Origin: Nomia melanderi | Taxonomy: Eukaryota > Arthropoda > Insecta > Hymenoptera > Halictidae | Assembly (NCBI RefSeq): GCF_051020985.1 | Contig: NC_134999.1 | Span: 31,529,160 to 31,593,159 of the forward strand | Direction: 5' to 3' | DNA: 64,000 nt | Notes under the pieces: model-generated | Told to the model about the DNA's origin: nothing | Seen by the model: the letters and a program-made list of their open reading frames with translations, nothing else | Databases searched by the model: none | Translations under genes and position numbers: made by a program | Part shown: piece after piece, positions 45,101 to 58,059 of the stretch | Layout: each line of letters starts with the position of its first letter | How positions within the stretch are numbered: the first letter of the stretch is position 1

Positions 45101-48100
45101 CAACTTGACGGGGCGCAATAACGATAAATGTAAAGTTCGCGTACGCATCGTTAGTACCATTGCCAGGCCCGCAATAATCGTTGCTGCCAGGCTACGACGT
45201 CGCTCGGGGGTTACTAACTACTAATTGTTACCAACTTAGCGAAACGAAGAATCCCTCGGCCTCGCACGCTTTCTCTCTTTCCTTCCGACCGCCCTCCGCC
45301 CGTCCCCTTTTTATGCGTTACTTCTCCAGATTAAAGAAATTTTGTGTTTAACACTCCGCCCTCGAGACGGAACGCCTCGCGTTTACGTTTCCCTCCGTTA
45401 ACCCGCTGTAAAGGAAAGCAGACGAGGATAATTGCTGTTACAGGATCTGCGTTGGATTACTTTCGCGATTGTGTTCCTGCTCCAGCGCGGTCAGAGCGGA
45501 GATAATACGGAGACTCGTTTCGGTAACATTGATTTGATGGTTTTATGTTTGACTTGGCGTTGCGCGGCTGCGACAAAGGGAACTGTAGTGGATCTTGGTT
45601 TTAGCGGGAGGGTGTGGAGTTTGTTCTTCGATTCGAGGTAGCGTATCGTTCGATTGCACTCGAGACTGCGTTGGAGATTTATTTGTTTGAATTATATTGT
45701 TTCGATTTATGAATATTATCCTTTTAGCTGTGACTTGGGAGAGGTAATGAACGTTAATTTGCATTTAATCTTGTATCGTGTAAGTTTTGAAAAGAAATGG
45801 TGTTTTCCTAGATCGGTTGAAGGGGTGTAAACAACCCTTAAACGTGGAATATATAAAATTGAAATAAAAGTTACTTTAGTTTCATTTAATGGTGAATTTT
45901 AACGCGTGTCGAGATGTTTTGTTTTCTGATAAATTATTCGCTCAAAAAGTGTACGAATAACGATTCTAGGGCACGGTGGAACGTGAGTTAAATATTCAAG
46001 CGTTTCCATTTCATTTCTGATTCCTGCAGCTGTAGGCAAAGTGAATGAGATCTTAAAACAGCACCGCGCCCCTAAAACAATCCGGAATTGCTTAAATAGA
46101 GGAAAAGCCCCGAGGGAAAATCAGTTTTAATACTGTGAAGTGTTTAGCGTAACGCCGCAAATAGAAGACTAACATGGAATTATGTAATGTGCATAATCGT
46201 GTACCCCTCTCGTTTGAAGTTTGAAGTTCTAGGGAACTTCCTCCCCTAACGAGTAGTTAAGTAATTATTACATCGTCGCTGCGTGCTTCTATTAAAACTT
46301 ATCAGTTCAGCGCTGATTTCGCGGTGGAACTTCTTCTCTCACTTCAAACGATTAATTATTACAACTACGCACTGTTACCAACTCTGGATTTTCGTGGGAT
46401 TTCTAATTAAGCCTCCTCGCGTTGTTTAAACTACGGTGTACCACGTTCACGTATTTATACGGAGCGAGTCGTGAGAAATAGAACACCTACGAATTTTAAA
46501 AATTTGTCTGTTCAAATTTCAGCGAAGTCAGTCGTTGTATTTGAAATTATTGGATTTGTTCGAATCGGTAACTTAACTGAAACTGTTCGTTGAAATATAC
46601 ATTATTGTTGGAGTTAATAATTTAGAATGATATCTAAGATCAATATTGTCTAACTAAATAAAAACATTCTTTTATATCGGTAAAATTTTGTCCTCGAACA
46701 GTATGGTTTTCAATCTTATCGGGGATATTTAAGTGTTACGTCACTTGCGACACACCCTATATGTACGTCGCTACGTGGAAGTTCAGAAAATTCCGTGTAG
46801 TCTCACGAAATTCTCCTTATATTAGGGTGTCCCAGAAAATATTGTGCAGCTCGAGTCACTTTGTTTCCTATTACTTTGTTTCTATAGGGAGAAATGCAAT
46901 TGCTTGTAGCTAGACGTCACAAGATCATGCTGGATTCAGGATATTCTTCTCAAATCCATGACCTGATAAATTAGCTTTCAAAGTTTTAAAACACAAAAAT
47001 TTCATTTTAACATAAATCACATCCTTCGCATATAATTGCTTTTTCTTATTCTCAAAGAATGTTTAAAAAGTAAGTGATATATATAGATTCTGATCTCATC
47101 AATTCTATTATATCGAAGGAATAGGATACAATAAACTATGATAACTCCATTTTTTATTTTCCAAAACTTCGTGCATCTCTTACACGAAGCCAAGAAACTT
47201 TCGTATTTAACGTTTATTGTTGACTGTATTACTTTTCAAGTTACGTAGTTAAATAGCTTCTCCACCCCAGACTTTGAAGGGTAGTTTCGCCTCCCTAACA
47301 TGAAAATGAGCCCTTCAAAAAATACGTGTCGTATATTTTCGCAAACTCCGCCTCTGCGTAAAGTTTCATTAAAATAGCTTCGCACTTACTGCAAGTTCCA
47401 TGGTAATCTTTGTTCTTCATAAATAAATAAGAACAACCTTCCGATAACCAACAAACACTTTACAGTAACTTATCACTGTACGACCTTCAACTTTACAATC
47501 GGTAATAACAGGAAACAAGAAGAAAAAGCGTTCACAAAAATCAAACAAAACAATATACCGAAAAGAGGTTGAAAAACAATTTCAAAATCGAATTCAATTA
47601 TTCTACCAGCTCGAGCGATGAATATAAATTTGACGACAGAGATACGAAGCATCGCGTGCCACCCTATAGATGGAAATTCCGTCAACTACAAACTAACGTT
47701 AATTAAATGTTATTAAGACTGATGATTATCCGGTCGCCGGATCAGGGACGGTAATATAATTGTAATTCGAGGCGACCTTTAAGTTCTCGTTTTTCATCGA
47801 ATCGGCTCCAGGCGCGCGGTGGATTAAGCTTTAATTACTCGTCGCATAATAATTCTGGCGAAACGAAGGCGCAATTACGGTATCTAGTTGGCGGAACGAT
47901 TACACGCGAGGATGCGCTGGGGGCAAACGGAAGCTTGAAAGGAGAACGTGTGAGTGACAAAACTCGAGTTCGTTTCAGCCCCTGCGCAGTATTATAAGAT
48001 ACATTCGCCATTATCGTTTACCGCGCACTTTCGCGCGTTTTTGCGAGCACCCGCCTGTATCGCGGAGCTTAGAGGGCGGAAATTAAACGTGTGCGGTATC

Positions 48101-48540
48101 TAGACGACGCGCGGCGAACGAGGAACGGGGCTGAACGATATCCAGCGGAGGAAAAAAAGCAGAAAATGTTACGACACGAGGAGAACAGGGAACCAGAGGC
48201 GGTGGAACAATGAAAAGTCAAGGAATACAAAATTTGTTTGCGGATCTTGAAAATGAAAAAGTGCGCGCGAAATGCTGTTTACGGCGGTCGCGGGAGGGAG
48301 GAGGGAGGTTGAGAGGTGTGGGGAAAGTGGAAGGAAAATCTGAGAAAATCCTGGGAATGAGGGAAGAAATGTTGAATGAGGAGATACGGCGGGGAAATGC
48401 TGCAGGGACAATTGACATGGGAACTGGTACATTTTTGTAAACTTTTCGAGGTTCTTTCTTTCCTTAACTTGCAAGCGTGACGATATCCCCGCAGTATTAG
48501 CTTCTTTTACTTGGTATATTTACAAGAGGTTCTACATCGG
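45101..48540. other. unassigned DNA
   Basis: Mixed composition. TTAGGGTGTCCCAGAAAAT at about 46824 is reminiscent of mariner-type ends but has no partner. A purine-rich tract lies at about 48130-48420 with facing open frames. No supported gene. Confidence 0.35.
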
Positions 48541-48544
48541 TTTT

Positions 48545-48785
48545 TCTATGAAATTCAAATACTTCTATGAAACTCAAAAACTATTTGAGCTAAATAGAAT
48601 ACAATTTTCTTATTCGAACAAATTCGAAATAATTGATCAATCCTTTCCACATATGAAAACATTGTTCTCAATTTTCTTCAGTTGCTCTGTAAAATTCAAA
48701 AACTATTTGAACAAAATAGAATACATTCGAAACAATCGATCAAATTTTTCCACGTACAAAAATATTGTTCTCAATTTTCTTTAAT
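48545..48785. repeat. tandem duplication, unit about 103-122 bp
   Basis: TCAAAAACTATTTGARC recurs 122 bases apart (about 48574 and 48696), and AATTGTTCTCAATTTTCTT-type ends recur 103 bases apart (48660 and 48763). A 19-base length difference lies inside the unit. The 78-codon frame here spans both copies and is not a gene. Confidence 0.75.
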
Positions 48786-49582
48786 AACCGTTTAAACGAA
48801 ATTACACAATCGGAAACGGTCGAAAACTTTCACATCCGCGATTTATGAAAACAACTCTCGAAACTGCGAACCGAGAAAAATACCGTATCAATCTCAACAA
48901 TACAGTTCCTAGTATCAATCACAGTCTCCTAAACGAAAAATAGAAAATTACCATTAAACCATAATCCCACATACAAAACATTCTTCCCCGCATAAAAGCG
49001 AAGATCCATTTTACTCAAAATTCTCCGTACAAAGCGATCAACGTCCGATGAACCTCGTACAAGATCACCCACAGTTTCCTCCAAACTTCTCGCACATTAG
49101 CAACCCTTCAATGAGAGGTCTTCCAGAAACAGGAGCAAGTAGAAAGAAAGTGAACCCTGAACGACGTGGCCGTACAAAGAGGCGGCGGCAAACTGCGGGC
49201 AAACGACGCGCCGGGTAAGATGGACGGAAGACGAAAAGCGTCGCGTCGCGGCGCGGCGCGGAGCGGAGCAGCGGGAAGAATGACGAAAGAGGGAACCTTA
49301 TTCGCGGCGAGCGGCGGTCGCGGGGGTATAAGTAATAGCCGAGGAACGCTATTACGTCCTGCTGCGTCCTCGCCGGGGAACGGGGCCCATATTACACCGT
49401 AATACTGGAAACGGTGCTCTCCCTTTCCCACGAGAGGGTGGCGAATGTCAGTCGAAAGGGGGGAGGGCGGTTGCGGAAGAAGAGGAAAGCCGGAAGAGTC
49501 GGCGCACGGCGATTCAGGATTGTTCGACTTGCCAAACGCTTTTAACCCTGCCGTCTTTTGGCCCCAGCATCCCTCGTCACGG
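48786..49582. other. unassigned DNA with a GC-rich part
   Basis: GC-rich, partly purine-rich DNA at 49160-49530 holds facing open frames without domains. No supported gene. Confidence 0.4.
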
Positions 49583-49640
49583 TATATTTAAGGGGAACAC
49601 GTTGCACCACCCCCGTTCATCACTCAGCAGCGACTAGAAA
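49583..49640 (+). promoter_or_regulatory. weak candidate promoter
   Basis: TATATTTAAG at 49583 is followed by CACTCAGCAG with its A at 49626, about 43 bases downstream, which is longer than the usual 30-35. No convincing exon follows. Recorded because the TATA-initiator pair sits at the right-hand edge of a GC-rich patch. Confidence 0.2.
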
Positions 49641-50690
49641 CGTTCTCGGACGTTCCACCAGACACGGGAAGACGGACTTGGAATTTTTTTCCCCCGGGTT
49701 TAGCATGTGATTAGCATATCAGTGCCGATGAATGGTGGAGAAATTTGTATCCTTCTTTACTGGGGTACCTTTAACCGTGATCACGGCTGGAATTTGAATA
49801 GGGGGTGAATCTATGTTTGTATAGGGATTTCGGTGGAGTTCAGCGAATTTTCTGGGATTGGAGAGCTTCCGAAGTTGGAAAAAGGTGGAGATGTATGGTT
49901 TTTTGATTTGCTTAGGAAGTGTGTCGAGGTATTGTTCGTTTGATGGTTTGATGGTTTCTATGAGGGTCGGGGAGTGGTGTAGATTAAATTGCAGTGCCAG
50001 CTAGAATTCTAATATTCTTTAAATTTATTGTATTCGTGTTTTCTGTAATAAGACCAGGAACATTGTTCTGTTTAGATACATATTTTTTCTCACTAATTTT
50101 CCTAAAATTCACTAACAAAAAATTCTTCAACGCTAACTTCTGAAATCTACTCAGAACAGCCGAACACACTTACCAAATCTGCAACAGTGTATGTTAACTA
50201 GACATCCGACATCCAACATTCAAGGAATTTAAAGCAAAGGAAAAATCTAAACCGTTCGCTAATGGGATCACTAACCCCGCACGATTAACGATTACTGTTC
50301 CACGGGGCAACATCAATAGACTACCGAAGCTTTGTTGAATCTCGGTGCGGATCGATTCGCCGGGCGATGTCGGGCACGTCGAGCCGATTAAAAATGTATG
50401 CACGGGACCCGTGTTAAGTAGCAGATTCTCACCTGGAGTCCTTAGGGGCGGACGGTGCGAGTGCGGGGTGAAAAGGGCGGCTGAAAGGACGCTTACCGGG
50501 TAGGCGAGGCTCGAATATTGCAAGCGAGCCCAGCGGAACCGGGACAGACACAGGGAACGCGCCTGGTAAGCACCTCTGAAGGGCCATCCTCGCCGAGGCC
50601 TGCGTTCCTAATCGCATCGGAGTCATCTATATTATTAGGGGTCCGTGCATGCGACCCGGTTTTAACACATTCGTTGCCGACTTATCTGGC
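49641..50690. other. unassigned DNA
   Basis: No supported gene. The minus frame at 50194-50523 and plus frame at 50518-50814 lack recognisable domains. Confidence 0.4.
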
Positions 50691-51100
50691 TGGACGCATA
50701 CCCCGTGCTAAGGTTTCTTTATCTAACCTGTCGAGCGCTATTTGTAAATTGAATAAAAATGAGAAAAACGTTAATATTATAATATATAATCTGAGACCAC
50801 GGTTTCCAACCTGAGAGGCGCGGCTCCTAGGGGAGGCACCAAAATTTGTAATAAAATTAATGCCCACAACATAGTATCTACAAATAAATATATCGCAACC
50901 TGCTAAGGCTTCTTTGTCTAACCTTTTGAGCGCTATTTGTAAATTGAACAAAAATAAGAAAAACGTTAATATTATAATGTATAATCTGAGGCCACGGTTT
51001 TCAACCTGAGAGGCGCGGCTCCTAGGGGAGGCGCCAAAATTTGTAATAAAATTAATGCCCATAGCATAGTATCCACAAATAAATAACATATCGCAACGTA
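50690..51100. repeat. 195-bp two-copy duplication with hAT-like ends
   Basis: TGCTAAGG at 50706 and 50901 starts two near-identical copies, 195 bases apart. Each contains CCACGGTTTYCAACCTGAGA followed by GGCGCGGCTCCTAGGGGAGG. The CGGTTTCCAACC plus GGCGCGGC...CCTAGGGG pattern resembles termini of hAT elements, which often read CAGTGGTTCTCAACC. Minus-strand frame 50682-51089 is a duplication artefact. Confidence 0.75.
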
Positions 51101-51109
51101 ACAGTACAA

Positions 51110-53706
51110 ATTCAGTGAAGCAATGGTTATTTTGTAATAAAGTTATTATTTAAAACGTGTGTATGTTATTATATCTATTAAAAGATAGGGAGACGCGGAA
51201 AAATTTGTTTTAACTATTTTTGAAGGAATAGTTAAGGTGTATGATAAACGTTGATAAATCTAGTGTTAAATAATAAATTGTTGAGTATTAGAGTAGAAGA
51301 TTAGTGGAGCAAAAGAATCGATTAATATTATTGATATCGAGTAATGAATTTATTTATCAGTGTGAGTGGGAGTGATTAATATGGGTATTGAATGTGTTAA
51401 CGGTTAACGCAAGAATTTCCTGCTGCCATTTCGCAACAATGTCTCTTTAATCTTTTCCTCTGGTGTCGTCTTTTTTCCTCTCTCGTCAAGTTTCCATCTT
51501 TCTCTTTTTCTCTCTGTTGTGTTCCTCTTAAGTAGTGCTTTTAAAGATACACAGGGTGAAGAGGAGCCCCGTGGTTGCCGGGAAAGAAATTCTTGCCGCG
51601 GCGGAAAATAGAATTACACCGGGAAGAAAAGTACAGCAAGAAAAATTCGATACGAGTTAAGGCGAGGCGGTTCGTCGCGTGTATTTCGTACGCCGTTTCT
51701 TTTTTCTGTCATTAAAAAAGCGGAATTTTGATGGGGAGTTTCGCGATAGTATCGCGATAACGCTTTAGTCTTGAAGTATTGAAATTTTTGAAATTTGCAA
51801 CGCTACGAGACTAATACACTAAACGTGGGCGTTTTGAATAATTGATCATTTTACTATAAATGCGTAACATATTCGGTCTATGCGTTGATATTGATTACAT
51901 TCCAAATTGGCTCATGCTCGAATGGTATCCAATGATTTAATTGATGTAAATTGTAGACGCTCGCGTTGTTAATTAATTGTTACGCAATTTAATTGAAAAT
52001 ATACAACGATAATGGAGAAATTCGTTAATTGAAGAGCGAAGTTCCTTTAAAACAAATTCCGGCGTGGTTCACGATTTCATAATTTCTCATTTTGGGAGGA
52101 AACTTGTTAGTTGCGGTTCGATAGAATGATTTACAAGAAAACTTGTTAATACATTCCTTTCGCGGTGAAATGCAACTTTAATTGAATGGGCGAAGCAAAG
52201 TGTCGAGAGAATAATGGAAATAAAGCATCAAACAGAGGCCGAAGGTGAAGCATAAACGGTACAAAGTGGCAAATAGACTCGCCACGAGAATTTCTGCGCT
52301 GTGAACCTTGTCGCCATTAAAACCAATACCAGCGACGAAGTCAAAGTTCAGAAGGTTAGTTCATACGGAGTTTAATTAGCAACTCCGCAGGGGGGTTTTA
52401 CCAAGCAATCTATCTGCAGTGTCCAATGTCATCCTCTCCAGCTACTAATTAAATAAATGTGGGACACGGAGGAGTCACGTGTTCTTTCCGGAATCGAAGA
52501 ACAACTTTCACCAAGGACGAAGTTGTTGGAATACCATTGTTACAGAGTGTTCCTTGAAACTTAATTGCCAATGGAATTCCATTTTTTCTCGGTTTAATAA
52601 GACTTCATCGAAACTGAAGTTCTAACTAAATTGTAACATTTAACATTTCTTAAGTCTATCAATTCTCTTAATGTAATATTTAACATAAACCGAAATTTTA
52701 TACAGTACATTTACTATAATCATAATAATTGTTACATATATGTTAAAAGTAACTTCTTATACAGTCATCTAATTTATCGACTTCTATTAAAAAAAAAACA
52801 CATACAAATTTTCTAGTATTTAACAACCTTTATCATCCGACGATGATTCTGTAATTGCATGTTTCAAAGTGCCGTTCTATTACTTTTCCAACGAAACGAT
52901 ATAAGAAAGAAAAACTTAACGCACAGTCGCCGGCTCTTCACTCATTTCCATGGGGAAATTTTGATCTACAGAAGTGCTGCGCCCAGAACAACTTTTCCAT
53001 TTACCAGGGATTTACGAATGGACTGCAGATAACGAAACCGAATTGGAAGTGCGACACATTGTTTGAAACGGAACGGCAACGTCCTGCCGGCGGAACAACC
53101 GGTCTCCTCCTAGCTGGTACTTCCTAAATATTGAAGTAACAGCGCCGAACGCCAAAGACGGAGAATCCCACGATGAAACTTCTCGGTTCGAGTGATTGTG
53201 TCTTAGGTGTAATCGGGCAGGAAAGAAAAGAAACGACTCGAGGCAAGAAAGGATCGCCGGGACCTTTCCTCTCCGTTGCTTTCCTGACATTCGATTTTCG
53301 ATGTAACCTCGAAAAATAAATGGAGAGGCGATTTGCAGTGGCATTGTCAGCCTGGACGGGCGAAAGACTCCGTGGAGCCAGCCAATGCCGGGATGGACGG
53401 AAAATTGTTCGTTTAATCCACTGTTTCCTCGTGTTCTTACCGTTGTGTTCACGAAAATCAGATCAACGAATCTTTATCTACAGCTACGAATTCCTATTCA
53501 GAATTTAACAAGAATTATGTGATTGAACCATTACACCCTTTTGCCAAGTGTAACTCAATTCACATTCGATATCCTTAAATTCTATATTCTTCTATTTGCG
53601 ATCTAATCGATTACAAAAATTCTTTATAATTCTTAAAAATAAGATAATACTGAATTATTGGAAAGAAAGTGTATACAGTAATCGTGGTAAAAAATCAAGC
53701 TCCTGC
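51110..53706. other. unassigned DNA
   Basis: A CT-rich patch at 51450-51530, AT-rich elsewhere, GC-richer at 53060-53430. No exon, RNA or element that I can support; the minus frame at 53012-53452 has no recognisable domain. Confidence 0.4.
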
Positions 53707-53906
53707 TTAACACGTTGACTGTGGTCACTGGTGACCGGAGCTTCGAAATAACTTGAAAACAATTATAAGATAACTGACGTCGAATAAAATATTCAATGAC
53801 TCAAATAATATGAATAATATTGTAACGTAAGAATTGTGGTAGCAAATAATTAATAATTATTCATCTTTGATGGAAACGCTGTTTTTCGTGGCAGTCAACG
53901 TGTTAA
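53707..53906 (+). mobile_element. T3-family TTAA MITE, complete (reference copy)
   Basis: TTAA (53707-53710) then CACGTTGACTGTGG at the left; CGTGGCAGTCAACGTG then TTAA (53903-53906) at the right. The terminal inverted repeat is about 15 bases. Only the left subterminal region carries the palindrome GGTCACTGGTGACC (53723-53736), which orients the copies. 192 bp between target sites, no coding capacity. Confidence 0.88.
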
Positions 53907-54949
53907 CAATATTTTATTCGAACTCACAGGTTCATGAAAACAATATTAAAAATCATTTAGCACCGAAAATTTTGGTCCAACTGTAACTATCAACGACCAA
54001 GCGAGTTCACGTATAAAAGTGATCGTACCACGGAGCACCGATGACCACTCGAAATTACAAGGAGGCCCATGATACGCAACAGGAAAGACGAAGGATCGAG
54101 CGTAAATAAGGCTTCGAGGACTATTAAGCGAGCGTAGCCGTGAAAAAAGGCGAACACGTATCCAGGATAAATTTAGCATTCATATTCGCGGCGATATAAG
54201 CGCGGAACGCGGCGGGAATTTCGTTACGGCCACCGGAAACGTTAGAACGAGGAATGTCGGGGAAGGAGGGCAGGAAAGAGGGAAGACGCGCGGAAAGGGC
54301 GCGGGGCTGGAAAGATTTATTTTCCTTTTTCTTTTTTTCATTTTTTCCTCTGGTCGTGCATATCCGACGAAGAAGGAGCGAGCGAGAGGGCGAGCCGGCA
54401 GACGTGTGAATATGTGAGGGAGCAAGGAAGAGGAGAGAGCGAGATTAATGAATATTCAGGAGCATCAGAGTGGAGTCAGCCTGCAGGCTGGTTCGACGAA
54501 AAAAATAGAACGTCGGCCTGGCGGGAAAAGGACGCCGGAGGAAAGGAGAATAGGGGAAAGTGAGAAAGGGCGGTTGAACGGGGGAAAGGGGGAGAAGGTG
54601 GCACGAGAAGGATGCGTGTCCTGAGAGCGCCGGCGAAAATATCCTGACGTTAACGCAATTAATTTACCGGGAACTTTACATTTTAATATTCATCCCTCGA
54701 CGCATCCCTTCCACTCCTTTTCTATTCCCCGCCCTCTTCAACTCGGTTTCTTTCATTCGCTACGGACCTGTTCCTCTTTTCGAGCGGCTGATGGCTCTCC
54801 CTTCCTTCGGCCGACTTGTCTTCTCGTTCTTGCGCGTCGCATCGTTCCGACGGTTATAAGACAAAAAGATAAGGGAGGATTCGGATTAAATGGTTGCGTA
54901 CCGAACGATTAAGCTGCTCGACGATGTTGCGTTGAGAGTACTTAGGCTA
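53907..54949. other. purine-rich then pyrimidine-rich patch
   Basis: About 54240-54620 is GA-rich on the + strand and about 54690-54840 is CT-rich, an inverted composition pair around an AT-rich centre. No gene recognised. Confidence 0.4.
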
Positions 54950-55370
54950 CTGATGACGTTGGTTTATTGAGGTGACTCTTTTCGGTTATTTTGGAACTGA
55001 GGGATGATGTTGTTGGGAGTATTTTTAATGTTAATATTATTTATTTATTATTGGAGGTCTTGGTTTGTTGAGGTGACTCTTTTTGGTTATTTTGGAACTG
55101 AGGGATGATGTTGGGAGTATTATTAATGTTAATATTATTTAATTGTTATTGGAGATGTTGATTCGTTGAGGTGACTCTTTTTGGTTATTTTGGAACTGAG
55201 GGATGATGTTGTTAGGAGTATTATTAATGTTAATATTATTTATTTGTTATTGGAGGTCTTGGTTTGTTGAGGTGACTCTTTTTGATTATTTTGGAACTGA
55301 GAGATGGAGATGTTGTTGGAAATATTATTAACATGAATATTATTTATTAATAATATTAAATATTGTTATT
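54950..55370. repeat. 100-bp tandem array, 4 units
   Basis: GAGGTGACTCTTTTYGGTTA starts at 54969, 55070, 55168 and 55269 (spacings 101, 98, 101). Each unit continues with TTTTGGAACTGAGGGATG and ends with TTAATGTTAATATTATTT. The last unit is the most diverged. The + strand is G- and T-rich. Confidence 0.92.
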
Positions 55371-56092
55371 ATTGGAAGTAATAGAAATTTATCGTTGAAA
55401 TTTTGTTTATTCTAGCAAAATTAATTTCAATATTGATAATTTTCATTTACTTGAAAATTTGTCAAAGAAACGAATACTTTCTTGACTTAGACATTCAATA
55501 ATCCTAGCTATCATTGAATCTGAATAACTGCTGTTCAGAAAAATTGAATCGGAAAATTTGTCACTCTCCGAAACACTTTTCTATTCACTGTCGTTCAACA
55601 ATCCGCGTGAAAAGGGAAACCAGAACGCGTGTAGCTGCAGCGTATCACAAAAAAGAGTCCTCCGGTGGAGAAAAAAACACGCGTCCGCTAAATCCGTTCA
55701 AGTAATTATTCACCGGCGGGGCCGGGATGTCGCAGAACAGCGCGCGGAAAATAAATCGCGAACGAAACTACATCGCTCAGCAGGCCGGACCGAACCACGG
55801 TTTCAGCGGAAAATCGTTCGACGCGTTGGCTTAACGCCTCCCTGTCCACGTAGCGCCGCAGCCAACCCTCTCTCTCTGCAATCCAGACGCGATAACTTCG
55901 GTTAAGAAAGTTTTCGCCATTTCTGGGAAGCCGCCGTAATGGCGGGAGAATTCGCCCGGAGCGAGGACTACTTCCGAGGGATTCAGGATTTTTCAGGACA
56001 CGTCGACGCCGGATGTCGTTCACGCACTTAGAGTGAAGAGCGACACTGAATTAACGTTAGAGACTTTTGGTGTAAGTGTTTCTTATCATTTA
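55371..56092. other. unassigned DNA
   Basis: AT-rich, then GC-richer at 55680-56010, where facing open frames (55558-55905 plus, 55706-56023 minus) show no domain. Confidence 0.4.
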
Positions 56093-56322
56093 TTAACCCT
56101 TTGCACTCCAGAAGTTTTTCCCCGGAATTATTCAATATTTTCTAATGAAATACAGATGACATTTTCTCAGATTGATTTAACAAATCTCACGTGCATTGAG
56201 GAAGAGAACTATTTTCTTTCAATATTTCGTACATCGATGCATTATACAAAGTTTAATATTAAATATCAAAGTTTACAGTTTTGCTGTGTCAAATCATTTG
56301 GTGACTTAGAGGAGTCTCTGGA
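56093..56322 (+). mobile_element. T1-family TTAA MITE, right end truncated
   Basis: TTAA (56093-56096) then CCCTTTGCACTCCAGAAG. The interior is collinear with the 22.4- and 24.0-kb copies (ATATTTCGTACATCGATG, CATTATACAAAG, CATTTGGTGACTTAG). It breaks off at CTCTGGAGG near 56322, where T2 sequence begins, so the last bases and the right TTAA are lost. Confidence 0.75.
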
Positions 56323-56680
56323 GGCGGGTCAAAATGACTCAATCGTGATTTCTTCTCTTTGCAGTTATTGAATTACAAATCGAATTCAATTACTGTAATT
56401 CTCTCAATTAAATGATGAATATTTAGAAACATTACTATATTGTAAATAACGTTACCTAATGACATTCAACAAAGTAAACCTGCGATAATAACAATGTAAT
56501 TCAATTAAATAATTTAATATCGTATTTTTTAGTTTCGTATATTTTGCGGCATTCAATGTGTTAAAAAGGTAATAGATGTTTCGCTGAGAAATTATTAAAG
56601 AAATTTATTTAGCACTCTTGGAGTTCCTAGGGGAATTTCAAAAAGTCAATTCAACTGCTCGGTAGTTTTGGTATTAATAA
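56323..56680 (+). mobile_element. T2-family MITE split by a 189-bp insertion
   Basis: The left part starts within the T2 subterminal block (CGGGTCAAAATGACTC) and runs to GCAGTTATT. The right part resumes at AAAAAGGTAATAGATGTTTC and ends GCTCGGTAGTTTTGGTA plus TTAA (about 56680). In the intact copy at 23.8 kb these two blocks are contiguous as CAATTATTAAAAAGATAACA. The gap therefore sits exactly at an internal TTAA. Confidence 0.7.
56368..56564 (+). mobile_element. probable T3-type element inserted in T2
   Basis: The 189-bp insertion is bounded by TTGA (56368-56371) and TTAA (56561-56564) and ends GCGGCATTCAATGTG, close to the T3 right end GTGGCAGTCAACGTG. Its length is within three bases of the complete T3 (192 bp). 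The left end and interior are too diverged to align by eye, so T3 membership is probable only. Confidence 0.5.
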
Positions 56681-58059
56681 ATGTAACATAGAATGTTTGC
56701 AATGATCTTTTAATGCCTTTGGAATAAGTGTTTCTCATATTTTATTAATAAGTATGACGTAGGAGTTTCTTTCAGTGATTTTAAGATGCCGAATATAGTT
56801 CTGCAAGTATCCTTTGATTCTATAATATAACCTTCGAGAAATTAAATTTTGAAAATATTAATTTCAAAGCTCCTTCGAGCTTTAAATCTGTACATTGTCG
56901 AATATGTTCTTCAAATTCCATACTCACAATTCTCCACAAACTTTCTGGCAAAATGTTAAGATATTCTTACAATTCTCTACGTACGTAAGTTACAATTTAT
57001 TACTGAAAACACGAAGAAACTGTAATTTTAACTTTTATCCTTTCAATGAAACAAGTTATTACTTCCATAGTGCACTGCTATCTCGTCCCCGACAGTCGAC
57101 GAAGAAAACACTTGAAATATCGAAAATCTATTTGAGTTTTCCGAGGCAATAAAGAAGAAACATTGATTCTTATTATATTACATTTTATTCAACGGCAAAT
57201 AATGCCTTTCTTGAAAATTTTTGATTGCCTCAGTTCCGCTGCTTACTGTACGGGGTGGGACGCGGCACCCCGAGGAGAAAGAATGGGAAAATGTGGGTAC
57301 AGGAAGCAGAATGTTTGCGGTCCGGCCGCCACAATAATTTCCCGCATTTTTCAGCAAACTTTTCCGTGAACTACCCCTACTTCCATCATCCCTCTCCTTT
57401 CCGCCCGCTCCTGTCCTCGTTTCAACAGCCGCGCCGCTGACCCTAACTCGCCACCGTGCGGACCACCCCTTTAATTTCGCCTGTTGCGGCGCTTCAACTG
57501 TTCCCGCTGTTCCACTCTTTTTGCCGGCCGCGGGGAGAAGATGTTTCGCGAACGTTCGAGAGTTACGTTTCTATTAGTGGAGGGGTTTTCGAAGACAGCG
57601 TAGACAGGTATGCACCGTGTGTTTTATGCCTGCAGATTTGTAGCTGTAAATTTTTCAATGTAGATTTTTATTTTTAGAAAACTCACCTGACTGCCAGGTG
57701 AACGAAACGAGAAGCTTTTAGTCCAGACTTTACGACAGAAATGTTTTATTATTTTCCGTTTGGTTCCTCTGAACCGCTATAAAATTGTTATCAACGAAAG
57801 GTCGTCGAATATCCTGATTATCCCTCTTTGAAGTAAGCATCTAATGTATAGGGCAATTGCTGTTTATCACTGAACAAGCTAATAATCTCTAATTATATTC
57901 AAAATGAATTTTAAAAAATGTTCCTCAATTTATCCATACGTTGAAGTGTTGCAAAACCTACGAGTAATCCCTACACGAGAAAATCTACATTCATCCTTCC
58001 CTTGGAGCAGAAAAAGTTACAATCAATTATCGGAACGTTCGAGCAGATTAAATTAAGAA
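56681..58059. other. unassigned DNA
   Basis: AT-rich, with a GC-richer part at 57230-57560 in which open frames 57163-57677 overlap without domains. No supported gene or repeat. Confidence 0.4.
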
